DNA of 64,000 nucleotides. Source: Halosolutus halophilus. Its GTDB lineage: Archaea; Halobacteriota; Halobacteria; Halobacteriales; Natrialbaceae. Below are positions 8,623-17,638 of this stretch, one piece after another (position 1 is the stretch's first letter; each line of letters starts with the position of its first letter). The notes beneath the pieces were generated by a model. It searched no databases and was not told the DNA's origin. It was given only the letters and a program-made list of their open reading frames with translations. Position numbers and translations under genes: made by a program. The stretch spans positions 3,720,001 to 3,784,000 of the forward strand of contig NZ_CP094974.1 in the NCBI RefSeq assembly GCF_022869805.1, written 5' to 3'.

Positions 8623-9879
8623 TCACCGGTCACGCGCCAGTCGGTTCAGCGCGTACACGATCCGGAGGACGTCGCTTGCAGATCCCTGGTCGAAAACGAG
8701 TTCGTCCGCCGCGAGAACGTGATTCAGGACGGACTGTGACGCGTGATCCGGGGCAGCAGCGAGGCCTGCATCGTTTTCGGCGACCCAGCGCATGACTCGC
8801 AGGTCACTCTTGGAGTCACCCATGACGATCGCGAACGGGTCGTCGATCCCGAGCACGTCGAACGCCGCTTCGACGCCGACCACCTTGCTCAGTTCGAGGC
8901 TGCCGATTTCGGCGGCGTCGCCCTCGTAGTAGCCGACGTCGATCCGATCGAACACGCTCCGTACGTCCTCGGGAGCGTCATCCGCAGCGGCAGCCGGTAT
9001 CGCTCCTTCCTGCTCGAGAACCAGACGAATTTCGGAGTCCTGCTCGGCGTAGTAGGCGCGCGCCCAATCGCGAGACGTCTCGTCCTCGACGTCATCGACG
9101 TGTTCGAGAGCGGTGACGGCGTCGCCGAGGAGATCGAGTTCGTAGACCAGCGCTTCGTCGATGATCTCCCGTGCAGCGGTCGATCCCGTCTCGAAGTTGG
9201 GTTTCATCGTGATGTTGAACTCGTTTCCCTGGAGGTGACAGCCCTTGCGCAGCCGATCTGGGGCCGCCGAGAGGATGCGCGATCGGATGTCGTCGAACAC
9301 GGCCTGGATCTCGTCGTCCAGTTCCGCGTAGAGCAACTGCTTGGTATCGCTGCCGTGTCCCGGTGTGAACACGCCCGTCCCGGTTTCGTACACGATGCTT
9401 ACGTTTCCCGAGTGGACGAGTTCGCTGCCCAATCCCTGGATGGCGAACCCTTTGACGTTTTCCAGGGTCTGACCGGTGCAGATGACGATCGGAACGCCCT
9501 CCTCGTGGAATTCGGTCAGGAGATGAAGCGTGTCACGCGGAATTTCGTTGTCGGTGCTCCCCGTCGAGCGCAGCGTCTCGTCGACGTCGAGGACGAACAC
9601 GTTCACTGCGCGGCCGTACTTGCCGTAGAGGTCGAGCGCGGTAAACGCCTGGTCCCGCGTCGCGCGGGTAGCGAGGTCCGCGAACGTCGCCCCGACGCCG
9701 GGGAAGGATTCACGGACTTCCGTCTTGCCGTCGACGAGTTCCTCGTTGACCTCCTGCCACCGATCGAGCGCGACGCGGGAATCGATCGCGGGAAAGAGAT
9801 CGACGAGGTCCTGCAGGGCGCGAAGGGTGTCGGTGTCGTGGTCCTCGTACAGTCGATAGAGTTGTTCGTATCGTTCCAT
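8623..9879 (-). CDS. HAD-superfamily hydrolase (type IIB-like phosphatase)
   Basis: From the ATG at 9879 the product has 418 residues. After a helical N-terminal extension of about 85 residues there is HAD motif I (FVLDVDETLR), motif II around VIVICTGQT, and motif III/IV near the C-terminus (IVMGDSKSDLRVM). This organisation resembles sugar-phosphate phosphatases of the sucrose/trehalose/mannosylglycerate type. It is divergent from treT across 165 bp, which suggests co-regulation and a role in compatible-solute or sugar-phosphate turnover, although TreT itself makes no phosphorylated product. The substrate is not deducible. Confidence 0.82.
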   Translation of the reverse strand: MERYEQLYRLYEDHDTDTLRALQDLVDLFPAIDSRVALDRWQEVNEELVDGKTEVRESFPGVGATFADLATRATRDQAFTALDLYGKYGRAVNVFVLDVDETLRSTGSTDNEIPRDTLHLLTEFHEEGVPIVICTGQTLENVKGFAIQGLGSELVHSGNVSIVYETGTGVFTPGHGSDTKQLLYAELDDEIQAVFDDIRSRILSAAPDRLRKGCHLQGNEFNITMKPNFETGSTAAREIIDEALVYELDLLGDAVTALEHVDDVEDETSRDWARAYYAEQDSEIRLVLEQEGAIPAAAADDAPEDVRSVFDRIDVGYYEGDAAEIGSLELSKVVGVEAAFDVLGIDDPFAIVMGDSKSDLRVMRWVAENDAGLAAAPDHASQSVLNHVLAADELVFDQGSASDVLRIVYALNRLARDR

Positions 9880-10044
9880 ACGAAACCCACGATTGGCAGT
9901 AAAATAAACGTGGGTCCAGATTCGACGATCACGATCGGTTCCGGTGAATCGGCGCACGGTTACCCGTCCGCGAATCGTCCGTCAGACGTCAGTGCGACCA
10001 TACAATAATAACGCTCGGGTGTGAATGACTAACAGTGATCGTGG
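9880..10044. promoter_or_regulatory. Divergent promoter region, HAD hydrolase / treT
   Basis: This 165-bp spacer contains AT-rich boxes facing each way: AAAATAAA near 9901 for the HAD gene and ACAATAATAA near 10002 for treT. Shared regulation is inferred from the geometry only. Confidence 0.45.
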
Positions 10045-11301
10045 ATGCAGAACGTAGTCCTTGAAGACAAGACCATCGAAGCCTACGTGTCGGATATCGA
10101 CGATCAACAGCGCCAAAAGATCCGCGAAGTAGCGGAGGAGCTCACAAACGTGCGGGTGGCCCACGTCAACTCGACGGCGAGTGGTGGTGGGGTCGCGGAG
10201 ATCGTCCAGTCGCTGGTGCCGCTCCTGAACGACGTCGGTGTCGAGACGGATTGGCTGGTCATGGACGCCACGGCCGAATTCTTCGACGTGACGAAGGCCA
10301 TTCACAACGGCCTTCAGGGCGAACAGAGCGAATTCACCGACGACATGCGCGAGACCTATCGGCCCGTTACCGTCGAGAACGCGGAGGCCCTCGGCGAGAC
10401 GTACGACGTGATCGTCTTGCACGACCCACAGACGCTCGGGATGGCACCGACGCTGGCCGAGCGGTTCCCGGAGACGGCCTTCGTCTGGCGGTGCCACATC
10501 GATCTTACGGCGGCAGCGCCGGCGTTCCTCGAATTCCTCCAGTCGTACCTCGATCCGATCGACCGAGCGGTATTCACCCTCCCGGAGTACGGTGAGTCGA
10601 TAACGGGTGTCGAAAAGGTGGTAGTCCACCCAGCGATCGACCCGTTTACCGAGAAGAACCGACCGCTCGAAGAGCTATCGGGCGAGGCCGCTGAAGCGGC
10701 CGATCCCGAGCGCTATCCGTTCGATACGGACAGACCGTTGATCGTACAGATCTCGCGATTCGACCCCTGGAAGGATCCGCTGGGTGTGGTAGACGCCTAT
10801 CGAGACGTGACGGAGACGATTCCCGACACCCAGCTCGCGCTCGTCGGGAGCAGGCCCGACGACGATCCCGAAGGGATCGTGGTGTATCGCGAGGTGGAGG
10901 AGGCGACGTCCGACGATCCTGACGTTCATCTCTTGTCGGATCTTCCCGACGCCGGGATCAACGCCCTGCAGCGGGGTGCCGACGTCGTCCTTCAGAAGTC
11001 GTTACGCGAAGGATTCGCGCTAACTGTCGCGGAGGCGCTGTGGAAGGAGACACCCGTCGTCGGATCGAACGTCGGTGGCATTCCACTCCAGATCGAGGAC
11101 GGGGCCAACGGATACCTCGTCGAACCGGATGACATCGCCGCGACTGCCGATCGCGTCACCCGACTGCTCGACGACGAGCGGAACCGCCAGTTCGGTGAAC
11201 GGGGACGCGAGACGATCCGTGAGCGATTTCTGCTTCCCCGTCTGGTTTCCGACTATCTGACGTTGATCGCAGACGTGTCTCGACCGAGTGTCGAGCCGTA
11301 A
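10045..11301 (+). CDS. treT: Trehalose glycosyltransferring synthase TreT
   Basis: A 418-residue GT-B glycosyltransferase (family GT4). The N-terminal domain has VAHVNSTASGGGVAEIVQSL, a TreT hallmark, and the C-terminal domain has IVQISRFDPWKDPLGV and the nucleotide-sugar site KSLREGFALTVAEALWKE with EX7E spacing. TreT condenses NDP-glucose with glucose to give trehalose in one step, and the reaction is reversible. Trehalose is a known compatible solute in many Natrialbales. Length is normal for the family. It stands alone on its strand, divergent from the HAD phosphatase. Confidence 0.92.
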   Translation: MQNVVLEDKTIEAYVSDIDDQQRQKIREVAEELTNVRVAHVNSTASGGGVAEIVQSLVPLLNDVGVETDWLVMDATAEFFDVTKAIHNGLQGEQSEFTDDMRETYRPVTVENAEALGETYDVIVLHDPQTLGMAPTLAERFPETAFVWRCHIDLTAAAPAFLEFLQSYLDPIDRAVFTLPEYGESITGVEKVVVHPAIDPFTEKNRPLEELSGEAAEAADPERYPFDTDRPLIVQISRFDPWKDPLGVVDAYRDVTETIPDTQLALVGSRPDDDPEGIVVYREVEEATSDDPDVHLLSDLPDAGINALQRGADVVLQKSLREGFALTVAEALWKETPVVGSNVGGIPLQIEDGANGYLVEPDDIAATADRVTRLLDDERNRQFGERGRETIRERFLLPRLVSDYLTLIADVSRPSVEP

Positions 11302-12006
11302 CTCCACCGCCTCTTCGTTTCGTTCGGTAGTTCAGGTCCGCCTCGCGGTACGAATTGCGTCTCGGAGTCCATTGCACACCGGTGTTTGTAGCCTCGACTG
11401 CCAGTGGCGTCGACAGCGGAGGGTCTCTCTTCGCCGATCGGTCACGACGACAGAACCTCACACCGGAATGGAGCGGGGTTCACGTGACTGCTCCGGTTGT
11501 CAGGTGTCTAGGACTCCCGTTCGCGGGCGTGAGCCCCGTCGTGGCACATAACGACTACTTACTGATCCGAAATATATTACAATAGTACCTATGTAAATCA
11601 CTGTCGCTCATATCACCACCACAACACTATTGCGGTCGGCTATCACAACCCATTCACGATAGTCCATAATTTACGCCGCGTCGTATGTAGTTTTCACATC
11701 ACGGAAATGATATTTGTGACGCCGAGCTCGACAGTCCGATTTCGAGGATTCTTTCCGGTGTGAATCGCTGGGACGGGTCTCCGTTCAGCCTCCTCGAGTC
11801 ACGTTCCGAGTCCACGAACGCGTCGCAGAACTCGGACCGAAACGGGTTATCCGCTCTCACCGCTCCTCTCGCAAAAAGGGCGTTGCTGGCAAATTCGTGT
11901 TCGCTGCGGACTCGCAGGAAGGATCCGGATGAGGCTATCTGCCCGAGAGCACGATCCCTTGTCGCCCAGGAGAAACTCCATGTAGGAGGGTACCATAGTC
12001 AGCGGT
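11302..12006. other. Long intergenic region with a possible gene scrap
   Basis: About 700 bases without a convincing gene. The middle (11570-11710) is AT-rich and promoter-like. On the minus strand, 11707-11984 has a likely start (ATG GAG TTT ... encoding MEFLLGDKGS) that shifts frame into an open stretch of some 80 codons (DNPFRSEFCDAFVDSE, then RFTPERILEIGLSS). This may be a dead gene, but I cannot name a family. Confidence 0.3.
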
Positions 12007-12858
12007 ATGATAGACGAGACGGTGACCGAGATCGAGGAAATGCAGACGCAAAGCGCCTCGATCGTCGCGGTGAAGGCTGCCAGAGCGCTCCGCGAGTTGA
12101 CCGAACGGGAGTACTATACTGTCGAAGAATACCTCCGGTCGCTGAGCCGGAACAGTGCGGCTCTCCATCGGGCGAGTCCGTCGCACGCAACGCTGTACAC
12201 GACACAACGGCGTATCGTCACCGAAGTTACCGAGTCGAATCCTGCTGCCGTCGACGAAGCGAAAGAGCGAACGCTGACCGCTATCCAGGCCGTCGTCACG
12301 GACGTCGAGTCGAGCAAGGACCATGCCGCGGAGCGAGCAGCGACGGTCATCGAGGACGGTGACGTGCTGTTGACCCACGAGAACTCCTCGACGGTGATGG
12401 CAACTCTCGAGTACGCTCTCGATGCGAACAAACAGTTCGAGTTGTACGTGACGGAATCTCGGCCCCGGTTCATCGGGCGGCGAACCGCCCGCCAGCTATC
12501 CGACCGCGATGGTGTAGCGGTAACGCTCATTACCGACAGTGCTGCGGGACACTTTCTCCCCACGTGTGATCGAGTCATGGTCGGCATGAACTGTGTCATC
12601 GAAGGGACCGTCTACAACCGCGTGGGGACGTACCCGATCATCGCAACCGCCGCCGATTCGGACGTGCCGGTAACGGTCGTCGGATCGTCGACGAAGTTCA
12701 TCGACACCGGCTTCGTATTCGAAAACGAACACCGATCGCCGTCCGAAGTGCTGCTCGAACCATCTGACGGATTCGACGTGGCGAATCCGGCGTACGACGC
12801 GACGCCGGTCAGGCTCCTCGATACGATCGTTACGGACGAGCAGACACACGAGTGCTGA
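12007..12858 (+). CDS. eIF2B-alpha / ribose-1,5-bisphosphate isomerase-like protein
   Basis: The 283-residue product has the eIF2B-alpha/delta-MTNA-R15P isomerase layout. A helical N-terminus (VAVKAARALRELTE) is followed by a Rossmann-like domain with VLLTHENSSTVMATLEYA, YVTESRPRFIGRRTAR (the conserved ESRP segment), VTLITDSAAGHFL, VMVGMNCVIEGTVYNRVGT and VTVVGSSTKFIDT. Members act in translation-factor exchange, methionine salvage or the archaeal AMP/nucleoside phosphate pathway (R15P isomerase). No RuBisCO or AMP phosphorylase gene is present here, so the substrate is open. The GMNCV/NRVGT motifs partly replace the commoner GAD....G...NK.GT. Confidence 0.85.
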   Translation: MIDETVTEIEEMQTQSASIVAVKAARALRELTEREYYTVEEYLRSLSRNSAALHRASPSHATLYTTQRRIVTEVTESNPAAVDEAKERTLTAIQAVVTDVESSKDHAAERAATVIEDGDVLLTHENSSTVMATLEYALDANKQFELYVTESRPRFIGRRTARQLSDRDGVAVTLITDSAAGHFLPTCDRVMVGMNCVIEGTVYNRVGTYPIIATAADSDVPVTVVGSSTKFIDTGFVFENEHRSPSEVLLEPSDGFDVANPAYDATPVRLLDTIVTDEQTHEC

Positions 12859-13292
12859 CAGATCCGGGTGAATCGTCTCTGAGGGACGGGAGCGCTCGCT
12901 CCCCACTCAACGCCACCGATACTTATTTCCTCCTCGTCGATGGATTTGTTATGTGGTACCAATACCCAATCACCTCACTGTACTTCGGTACGCGAAATCG
13001 ATTCGCCATTCTCTGGGGTGCGGAGATACGAACTCAGACGGAACGGCGCGTTGAAATCGGCGGGAATGCATCGATTGGACATCGACCCACGACGAGAAAT
13101 TCACACCAATGACCGACCGACCCGAAGCAGAACGCACCACGATTAGCGAACACAGTCGCAAAATTCCCTGCCCGACTGACTCACCGATTACGGGCAGGCT
13201 CACTGACTTCGGACTGCTAGGCGAAATACGCGCTCACGAACACGAAACTGAGACGGGTTTCGTGGGAACGGAGAACGGTACGGGAGGGTCCC
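12859..13292. other. Intergenic region before the glycerol locus
   Basis: About 430 bases. Overlapping frames at 12852-13112 and 13109 onward lack motifs and haloarchaeal composition. An AT-rich box near 12921 (ATACTTATTT) could be a promoter. Given the deletion found in the next gene, some of this may be displaced glycerol-locus regulatory DNA. Confidence 0.4.
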
Positions 13293-14228
13293 GTGACCGT
13301 CGACCGCACCTCCCAGACCGATGTCGTCGTCCTCGGCGGTGGTTCGACGGGCTGTGGCATCGCTCGCGATCTCGCGATGCGCGGGATAGAGGTCACGCTC
13401 GTCGAGAAGGGAAACCTGACCCACGGGACGACAGGCCGGATGCACGGGTTACTCCACAGCGGCGGTCGGTACGCCGTCTCGGACAAGGAGAGCGCGAAAG
13501 AGTGCGTCCAGGAAAACTACGTCCTCCAGGAGATCGCGGATCACTGTATCGAAATGACCGGCGGACTCTTCGTCAAACGGCCCGAGGATACCGACGAGTA
13601 CTTCAGAAAGAAATTGCGAGGGTGCCGGGAGTGTGATATCCCGACCAAAGTACTCACCGGGGAGCAGGCCCGCGAGATGGAGCCGTACCTCGCGACCGAT
13701 ATCGACCGCGCGATCTGGGTTCCCGACGGAGCCGACGTGATCGCTTCCTGTACCTCCTGTTCGCTGTCGCTTCGTCAGGGGTACCCGGAGCTATTCGACA
13801 TCGAGGGCACCGAGGACGTCTCCGACGATACGTTCGAGGCCCTCGAGTATCTCCGTATCCACGAGAACCTCGAGTCGGAACTCGACGACACGACGGTCGA
13901 CTTTCCGGACCTCGCCTACCACGCCCCCTGTCACGCCCGGAACCAGGGCCTTGCTCGGCAAGCCCTCGAGACGTTTCGCGAGGTGGAGGGGGTCACCATC
14001 GAAGACGTCGGCGACTCCTGTTCGGGCATCTCCGGAACCCACGGCTGGAAAGCGGAGAAGTACCACACCTCGATGGAGATCGGTGAGGAGATGTTTCACC
14101 ACATGGCCGACGCCGAAGGCGACGTCGGGATGATCGAGTGCCCGACGTGTGCGATGCAGATGGAACACGGAACGGGCTACGAGATCCGACATCCGCTCCA
14201 ACTGCTCGAGGCCGCGCTGGTGGAGTGA
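13293..14228 (+). CDS. GlpA'-'GlpC chimera: N-terminus of glycerol-3-phosphate dehydrogenase subunit A fused to C-terminus of subunit C
   Basis: Residues 1-147 (GTG start) are the FAD-binding front of Glp[21 protein letters not shown] (dinucleotide site), then [20 protein letters not shown] and CRECDIP. At [13 protein letters not shown] (about nt 13734) the protein switches in frame to the tail of Glp[18 protein letters not shown], then the CCG iron-sulfur domain [40 protein letters not shown]. Normal GlpA is about 560-590 aa and GlpC about 430-450. The remaining parts and all of GlpB are absent, so a deletion of roughly 3 kb removed 3'-glpA, glpB and 5'-glpC. The chimera lacks the GlpA catalytic region, so G3P oxidation is very unlikely. 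GlpK follows 204 nt downstream. Confidence 0.85.
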   Translation: MTVDRTSQTDVVVLGGGSTGCGIARDLAMRGIEVTLVEKGNLTHGTTGRMHGLLHSGGRYAVSDKESAKECVQENYVLQEIADHCIEMTGGLFVKRPEDTDEYFRKKLRGCRECDIPTKVLTGEQAREMEPYLATDIDRAIWVPDGADVIASCTSCSLSLRQGYPELFDIEGTEDVSDDTFEALEYLRIHENLESELDDTTVDFPDLAYHAPCHARNQGLARQALETFREVEGVTIEDVGDSCSGISGTHGWKAEKYHTSMEIGEEMFHHMADAEGDVGMIECPTCAMQMEHGTGYEIRHPLQLLEAALVE

Positions 14229-14432
14229 CCACGCTCTCGACGCCTCTCTTACCGAGAACCACTCGTCTTCGATGACCCATCACTGGAACGATCGTCCGAG
14301 TCGCCGTACGCGGACCGCCGTTACGGTGCGGTAAGTTTAAACAGATCGTGGCCATTGTTCACAAGGTACAGGAGACCGTACTCGTGGCTGTAGCGGGCAC
14401 GAGGCGAACGATCACGACCGGAGAAATCAGAC

Positions 14433-15968
14433 ATGTCATCACAGAACTCGTACGTAGGCGCGATCGATCAGGGAACGACCGGCACACGGTTCATGGTATT
14501 CGACCGGAGCGGGAGGATCATCACCAGCGCCTACGAGAAACACGAACAGATCTACCCGGAACCGGGATGGGTCGAACACGACCCAGTCGAAATCTGGGAG
14601 ACCACGAAGCAGGTTATCGAGGATGCACTCAGATCGGAAGCAATAGCCGCCGAGCAGCTCTCGGCGATCGGTGTCACCAACCAGCGCGAGACGACCGTGG
14701 TGTGGGAACGGGATACAGGTAACCCCGTTCACAACGCGATCGTCTGGCAGGATCGTCGGACGACCGACCGGATCGAAGAACTCGAGGAGGAAGGCAAGAT
14801 AGAAACGATACGCGAGAAGACCGGGCTCGAGGCGGACGCGTACTTCTCGGCGACCAAAGCCGAGTGGCTGCTCGACAACGCTGCCCCGGTCAAGATGCAG
14901 CGCTCGCGACCAGCCGAGTTCCGAGAGCGGGCGGCAGACGGGGAGCTCTGCTTCGGAACGATCGACTCCTGGGTGATATACAACCTCACCGGCAACCACA
15001 TCACGGAGGTCACGAACGCCTCGCGGACGATGCTGTACAACATCCACGACCTCGAGTGGGACGACGACCTCCTGGAGGAGTTCAGGGTTCCAGAGGAAAT
15101 GCTGCCGGAGGTACGTCCCTCCAGCGACGAGGCGTACTACGGATCGACCGATCCGGACGGCTTCCTCGGCGCCGAGATTCCGGTCGCGGGTGCCCTGGGC
15201 GACCAGCAGGCAGCGCTGTTCGGACAGACGTGCTTCGATCCTGGTGACGCGAAGAACACCTACGGGACGGGCTCGTTCTTCCTCACGAACACCGGCAACG
15301 AGGCCGTCGAGAGCGATCACGGCCTGTTGACGACGATCGGCTTCCAGCGCTCGGGCGAACCGGTCCAGTACGCGCTCGAGGGAGCGATCTTCGTGACGGG
15401 AGCGGCGATCGAGTGGCTCGAGGACATCGGCCTGATCGACGACCCCGGCGAGACCGAGCGGCTGGCTCGAAGCGTCGACTCGACGGACGGCGTGTATATG
15501 GTACCGGCGTTCACCGGACTGGGGGCCCCGTACTGGGACGGACGCGCTCGGGGCGCGATCGTGGGAATGACCCGGGGGACCCGACGGGAACACATCGTTC
15601 GAGCGACGCTCGAATCGATCGCCTTCCAGACGCTCGACGTTGCCGATGCGATGGAGGCCGACACCGGACTCGAGATCACGAGTCTGAAGGTCGACGGCGG
15701 CGCGGTGAAGAACAACTTCCTCTGTCAGCAGCAGGCCAACATACTCGACATAGAGATCGTCCGTCCCGAAGTCGACGAGACGACGGCGCTGGGCTCCGCG
15801 TACGCCGCGGGTCTCGCCGTTGGCTACTGGGACAATCTCGACGAGCTTCGAGAGAATTGGCAGGTCGATCGGGCGTTCACTCCCGAAGAAACCGACGACG
15901 TCGACGAACGCCACGAGCGGTGGCGTGAAGCGATCGACCGTGCCCGCGACTGGGCTCGCGAGGAGTGA
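14433..15968 (+). CDS. glpK: Glycerol kinase
   Basis: A 511-residue FGGY-family kinase of normal length. It has the N-terminal GAIDQGTTGTRFMVFDRSG phosphate loop, the sugar-binding ITNQRETTVVWERDTG region (here GVTNQRETTVVW), a middle NTYGTGSFFLTNTG and the C-terminal adenosine motif ITSLKVDGGAVKNNFLCQQQ. It phosphorylates glycerol (a major carbon source released by Dunaliella) to sn-glycerol 3-phosphate. The gene is intact, yet the dehydrogenase complex normally encoded upstream is reduced to the chimera at 13293-14228, so G3P would have to be used by a paralogous dehydrogenase elsewhere or for lipid backbones. Confidence 0.95.
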   Translation: MSSQNSYVGAIDQGTTGTRFMVFDRSGRIITSAYEKHEQIYPEPGWVEHDPVEIWETTKQVIEDALRSEAIAAEQLSAIGVTNQRETTVVWERDTGNPVHNAIVWQDRRTTDRIEELEEEGKIETIREKTGLEADAYFSATKAEWLLDNAAPVKMQRSRPAEFRERAADGELCFGTIDSWVIYNLTGNHITEVTNASRTMLYNIHDLEWDDDLLEEFRVPEEMLPEVRPSSDEAYYGSTDPDGFLGAEIPVAGALGDQQAALFGQTCFDPGDAKNTYGTGSFFLTNTGNEAVESDHGLLTTIGFQRSGEPVQYALEGAIFVTGAAIEWLEDIGLIDDPGETERLARSVDSTDGVYMVPAFTGLGAPYWDGRARGAIVGMTRGTRREHIVRATLESIAFQTLDVADAMEADTGLEITSLKVDGGAVKNNFLCQQQANILDIEIVRPEVDETTALGSAYAAGLAVGYWDNLDELRENWQVDRAFTPEETDDVDERHERWREAIDRARDWAREE

Positions 15969-15973
15969 TACCG

Positions 15974-16125
15974 ATGCGAGTTCATCATCGCGCTTGTGAT
16001 CGCCGGGTTCGCCGGTGGACCGTTCGGGGCTGCGATCGGCTCACTGCCGGCGTTCGTCTTCACCGGTTCATGGTCATCGCGGGTGAGAGTTCCACGTACG
16101 TCATTCCCGAGTTGGGGGGGATTAC
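15974..16125 (+). pseudogene. Remnant of a glycerol-locus membrane protein
   Basis: Just after glpK a hydrophobic sequence reads EFIIALVIAGFAGGPFGAAI, then SLPAFVFTG in one frame, and after a 1-nt shift near 16066 continues FMVIAGESSTYVIPELGG in another. The true start codon is also out of frame (ATG at 15974). This looks like the N-terminal 50 or so residues of an integral membrane protein normally encoded downstream of glpK in haloarchaeal glycerol clusters; the exact family is from memory and tentative. The rest of the gene is missing. Confidence 0.5.
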
Positions 16126-16240
16126 CAGCGTGCTCGCGTTCTGCGCCCCGAAGCTGCGTGTCTGTGCTGAAGCCGACAGCGAAGAACGAGTCCGTGACCT
16201 GCTCGAGGACGGGGGGAGCGTCGTCGAACCACTGATCTGA
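16126..16240 (+). pseudogene. C-terminal scrap of a phosphohexomutase-like protein
   Basis: The last 30 or so codons before the TGA at 16238 read APKLRVCAEADSEERVRDLL. This matches the C-terminal phosphate-binding domain of phosphoglucosamine/phosphomannomutases, where the family motif is RPSGTEPKLRVYAEA. The SGTE part is gone and the stretch is joined directly to the preceding membrane-protein remnant. It probably marks the far side of a deletion; the adjacent nucleotidyltransferase is a typical partner of such mutases. Confidence 0.5.
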
Positions 16241-16328
16241 AAGCCGAGACGTCGGCAGAATCCTCGATATTCGTCCGACGTGGCGGATCTCTGCTGGACG
16301 ATCCGAAAACAGAGGGCGTCTCAGTCCG

Positions 16329-17288
16329 TTACCGGTCGAATTGAGATTCCTCGGTAATCAACGCCCGGGCGATTCTGAGGTCCTCGATCTGAACGTCTTC
16401 GCCGACGATCGTCTCGTCGAGATCGCAGTTGTGTATCTCGGCGTTCGGATAGACCAGCGTCGTCTCGAGGCTCGCATCGGTTACTTCAGCGCCCTCCATG
16501 ACGTGAACGGTCTCGCCGACCTCGCAGTTCTCGAGGGTCGCGTCTGGGTGGACGAGCGACTCGCCGTCCAGTTCCCAGTCGACGGCTTCGAAGTACGAGG
16601 CCGGCGCGCCGATGTCGAACCACGTACTGTCGAACGTGAATGCGTAGACCGATTCGCGTGACTGGAGCCACTCGATGTACCAGCCCGGCTCGTCGGGATT
16701 GTTCTCGCCGGCGAGGTACTCCGAGAACCGAACTGAGTCGGCAGGGAACGCGTAGCAGGCGATCGAAACGAGCGTGCTCTTTGGCTCGTCGGGTTTCTCC
16801 TGAAAATCGACGAGTCGCTCGCCGTCGAGTTCGACCAGGCCGTAGGATTTGGCTTTCTCCCGCGACCCGACATCATACGCAGCGATGACGGGTGCCTCTC
16901 GCTCCTCGAAGTAGTCGAGGAACTCCGGAAGATCGAAGCCGATGAGGTTGTCGCCTGCGATGACGAACAGATCGTCGTCGATTCCCTCGCGATCGCAGAG
17001 TTGGGCAAGCGCGCCGACGACGCCGAACTTGCCCGCCTCTTCGCTGGTTTTCTCGACCGACAACTGAGCCTTCTCGTACTCTTTCTCTTCGATGTGTGAC
17101 TCGAAGTCCTCCGCAAAGGCCTCGTTGGTACTCAGATAGGTGGTCTCGATGCGATCGTCGTTCTCCAGCGCACGCAGTATCCGATCGATAACGGTCGTTT
17201 CTCCGACCGGAAGGAGCATCTTCGGGCGATGACGAGTGATCGGCCAGAGCCGGGTTGCATACCCCCCAGCCAGCACTATCGCCTCCAT
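16329..17288 (-). CDS. Sugar-1-phosphate nucleotidyltransferase (NDP-sugar synthase)
   Basis: A 319-residue protein with the nucleotidyltransferase start (EAIVLAGGYATRLWPITRHR, then PKMLLPVGETTVID), the catalytic FVIAGDNLIGF, a sugar-binding YGLVELDGERLVDFQEKP and TWFDIGAPASYFEA. The C-terminal 70 or so residues form a short left-handed beta-helix tail (LVHPDATLENCEVGETVHV). It activates a hexose 1-phosphate with an NTP for glycan or S-layer glycosylation. Members are often annotated GlmU- or RmlA-like; the exact sugar is not deducible. The stretch of mutase tail next door suggests it once sat in a sugar-nucleotide cluster. Confidence 0.88.
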   Translation of the reverse strand: MEAIVLAGGYATRLWPITRHRPKMLLPVGETTVIDRILRALENDDRIETTYLSTNEAFAEDFESHIEEKEYEKAQLSVEKTSEEAGKFGVVGALAQLCDREGIDDDLFVIAGDNLIGFDLPEFLDYFEEREAPVIAAYDVGSREKAKSYGLVELDGERLVDFQEKPDEPKSTLVSIACYAFPADSVRFSEYLAGENNPDEPGWYIEWLQSRESVYAFTFDSTWFDIGAPASYFEAVDWELDGESLVHPDATLENCEVGETVHVMEGAEVTDASLETTLVYPNAEIHNCDLDETIVGEDVQIEDLRIARALITEESQFDR

Positions 17289-17638
17289 GCGTTCGTCTCG
17301 CAGTCGACCGGCAAAAGTATGTGTGATGGTAACAATGCTAGCGATCGGTTACACTGCGTCCCCGACTCCGGTCCGACCGGAGACCCTGGTACATGTGGGA
17401 TTAGGACCCTCACGGCGGATTTCGGAGATGCTGTGGTCGGGGGCGGATCCGACGAACCGTGGCCGTACATACTCGGTTCCACTGCCGACCAACACTGCCT
17501 CGATGATCTGTACTGCAGTGGAATCCGTTCTCGACGCGACGGAATCCGATGTAACGGCCCGTCCACGACGAATTGGTGTTCGTGGAGTATCTATCTCGGG
17601 CGCAGTACATGAACGAAACGCTGTAGTGGAATTATACC
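17289..17638. other. Intergenic region before the IS6 element
   Basis: About 350 bases. Open frames here are short and lack motifs. Nothing recognisable was found; it may be remains of whatever the insertion disrupted. Confidence 0.4.
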
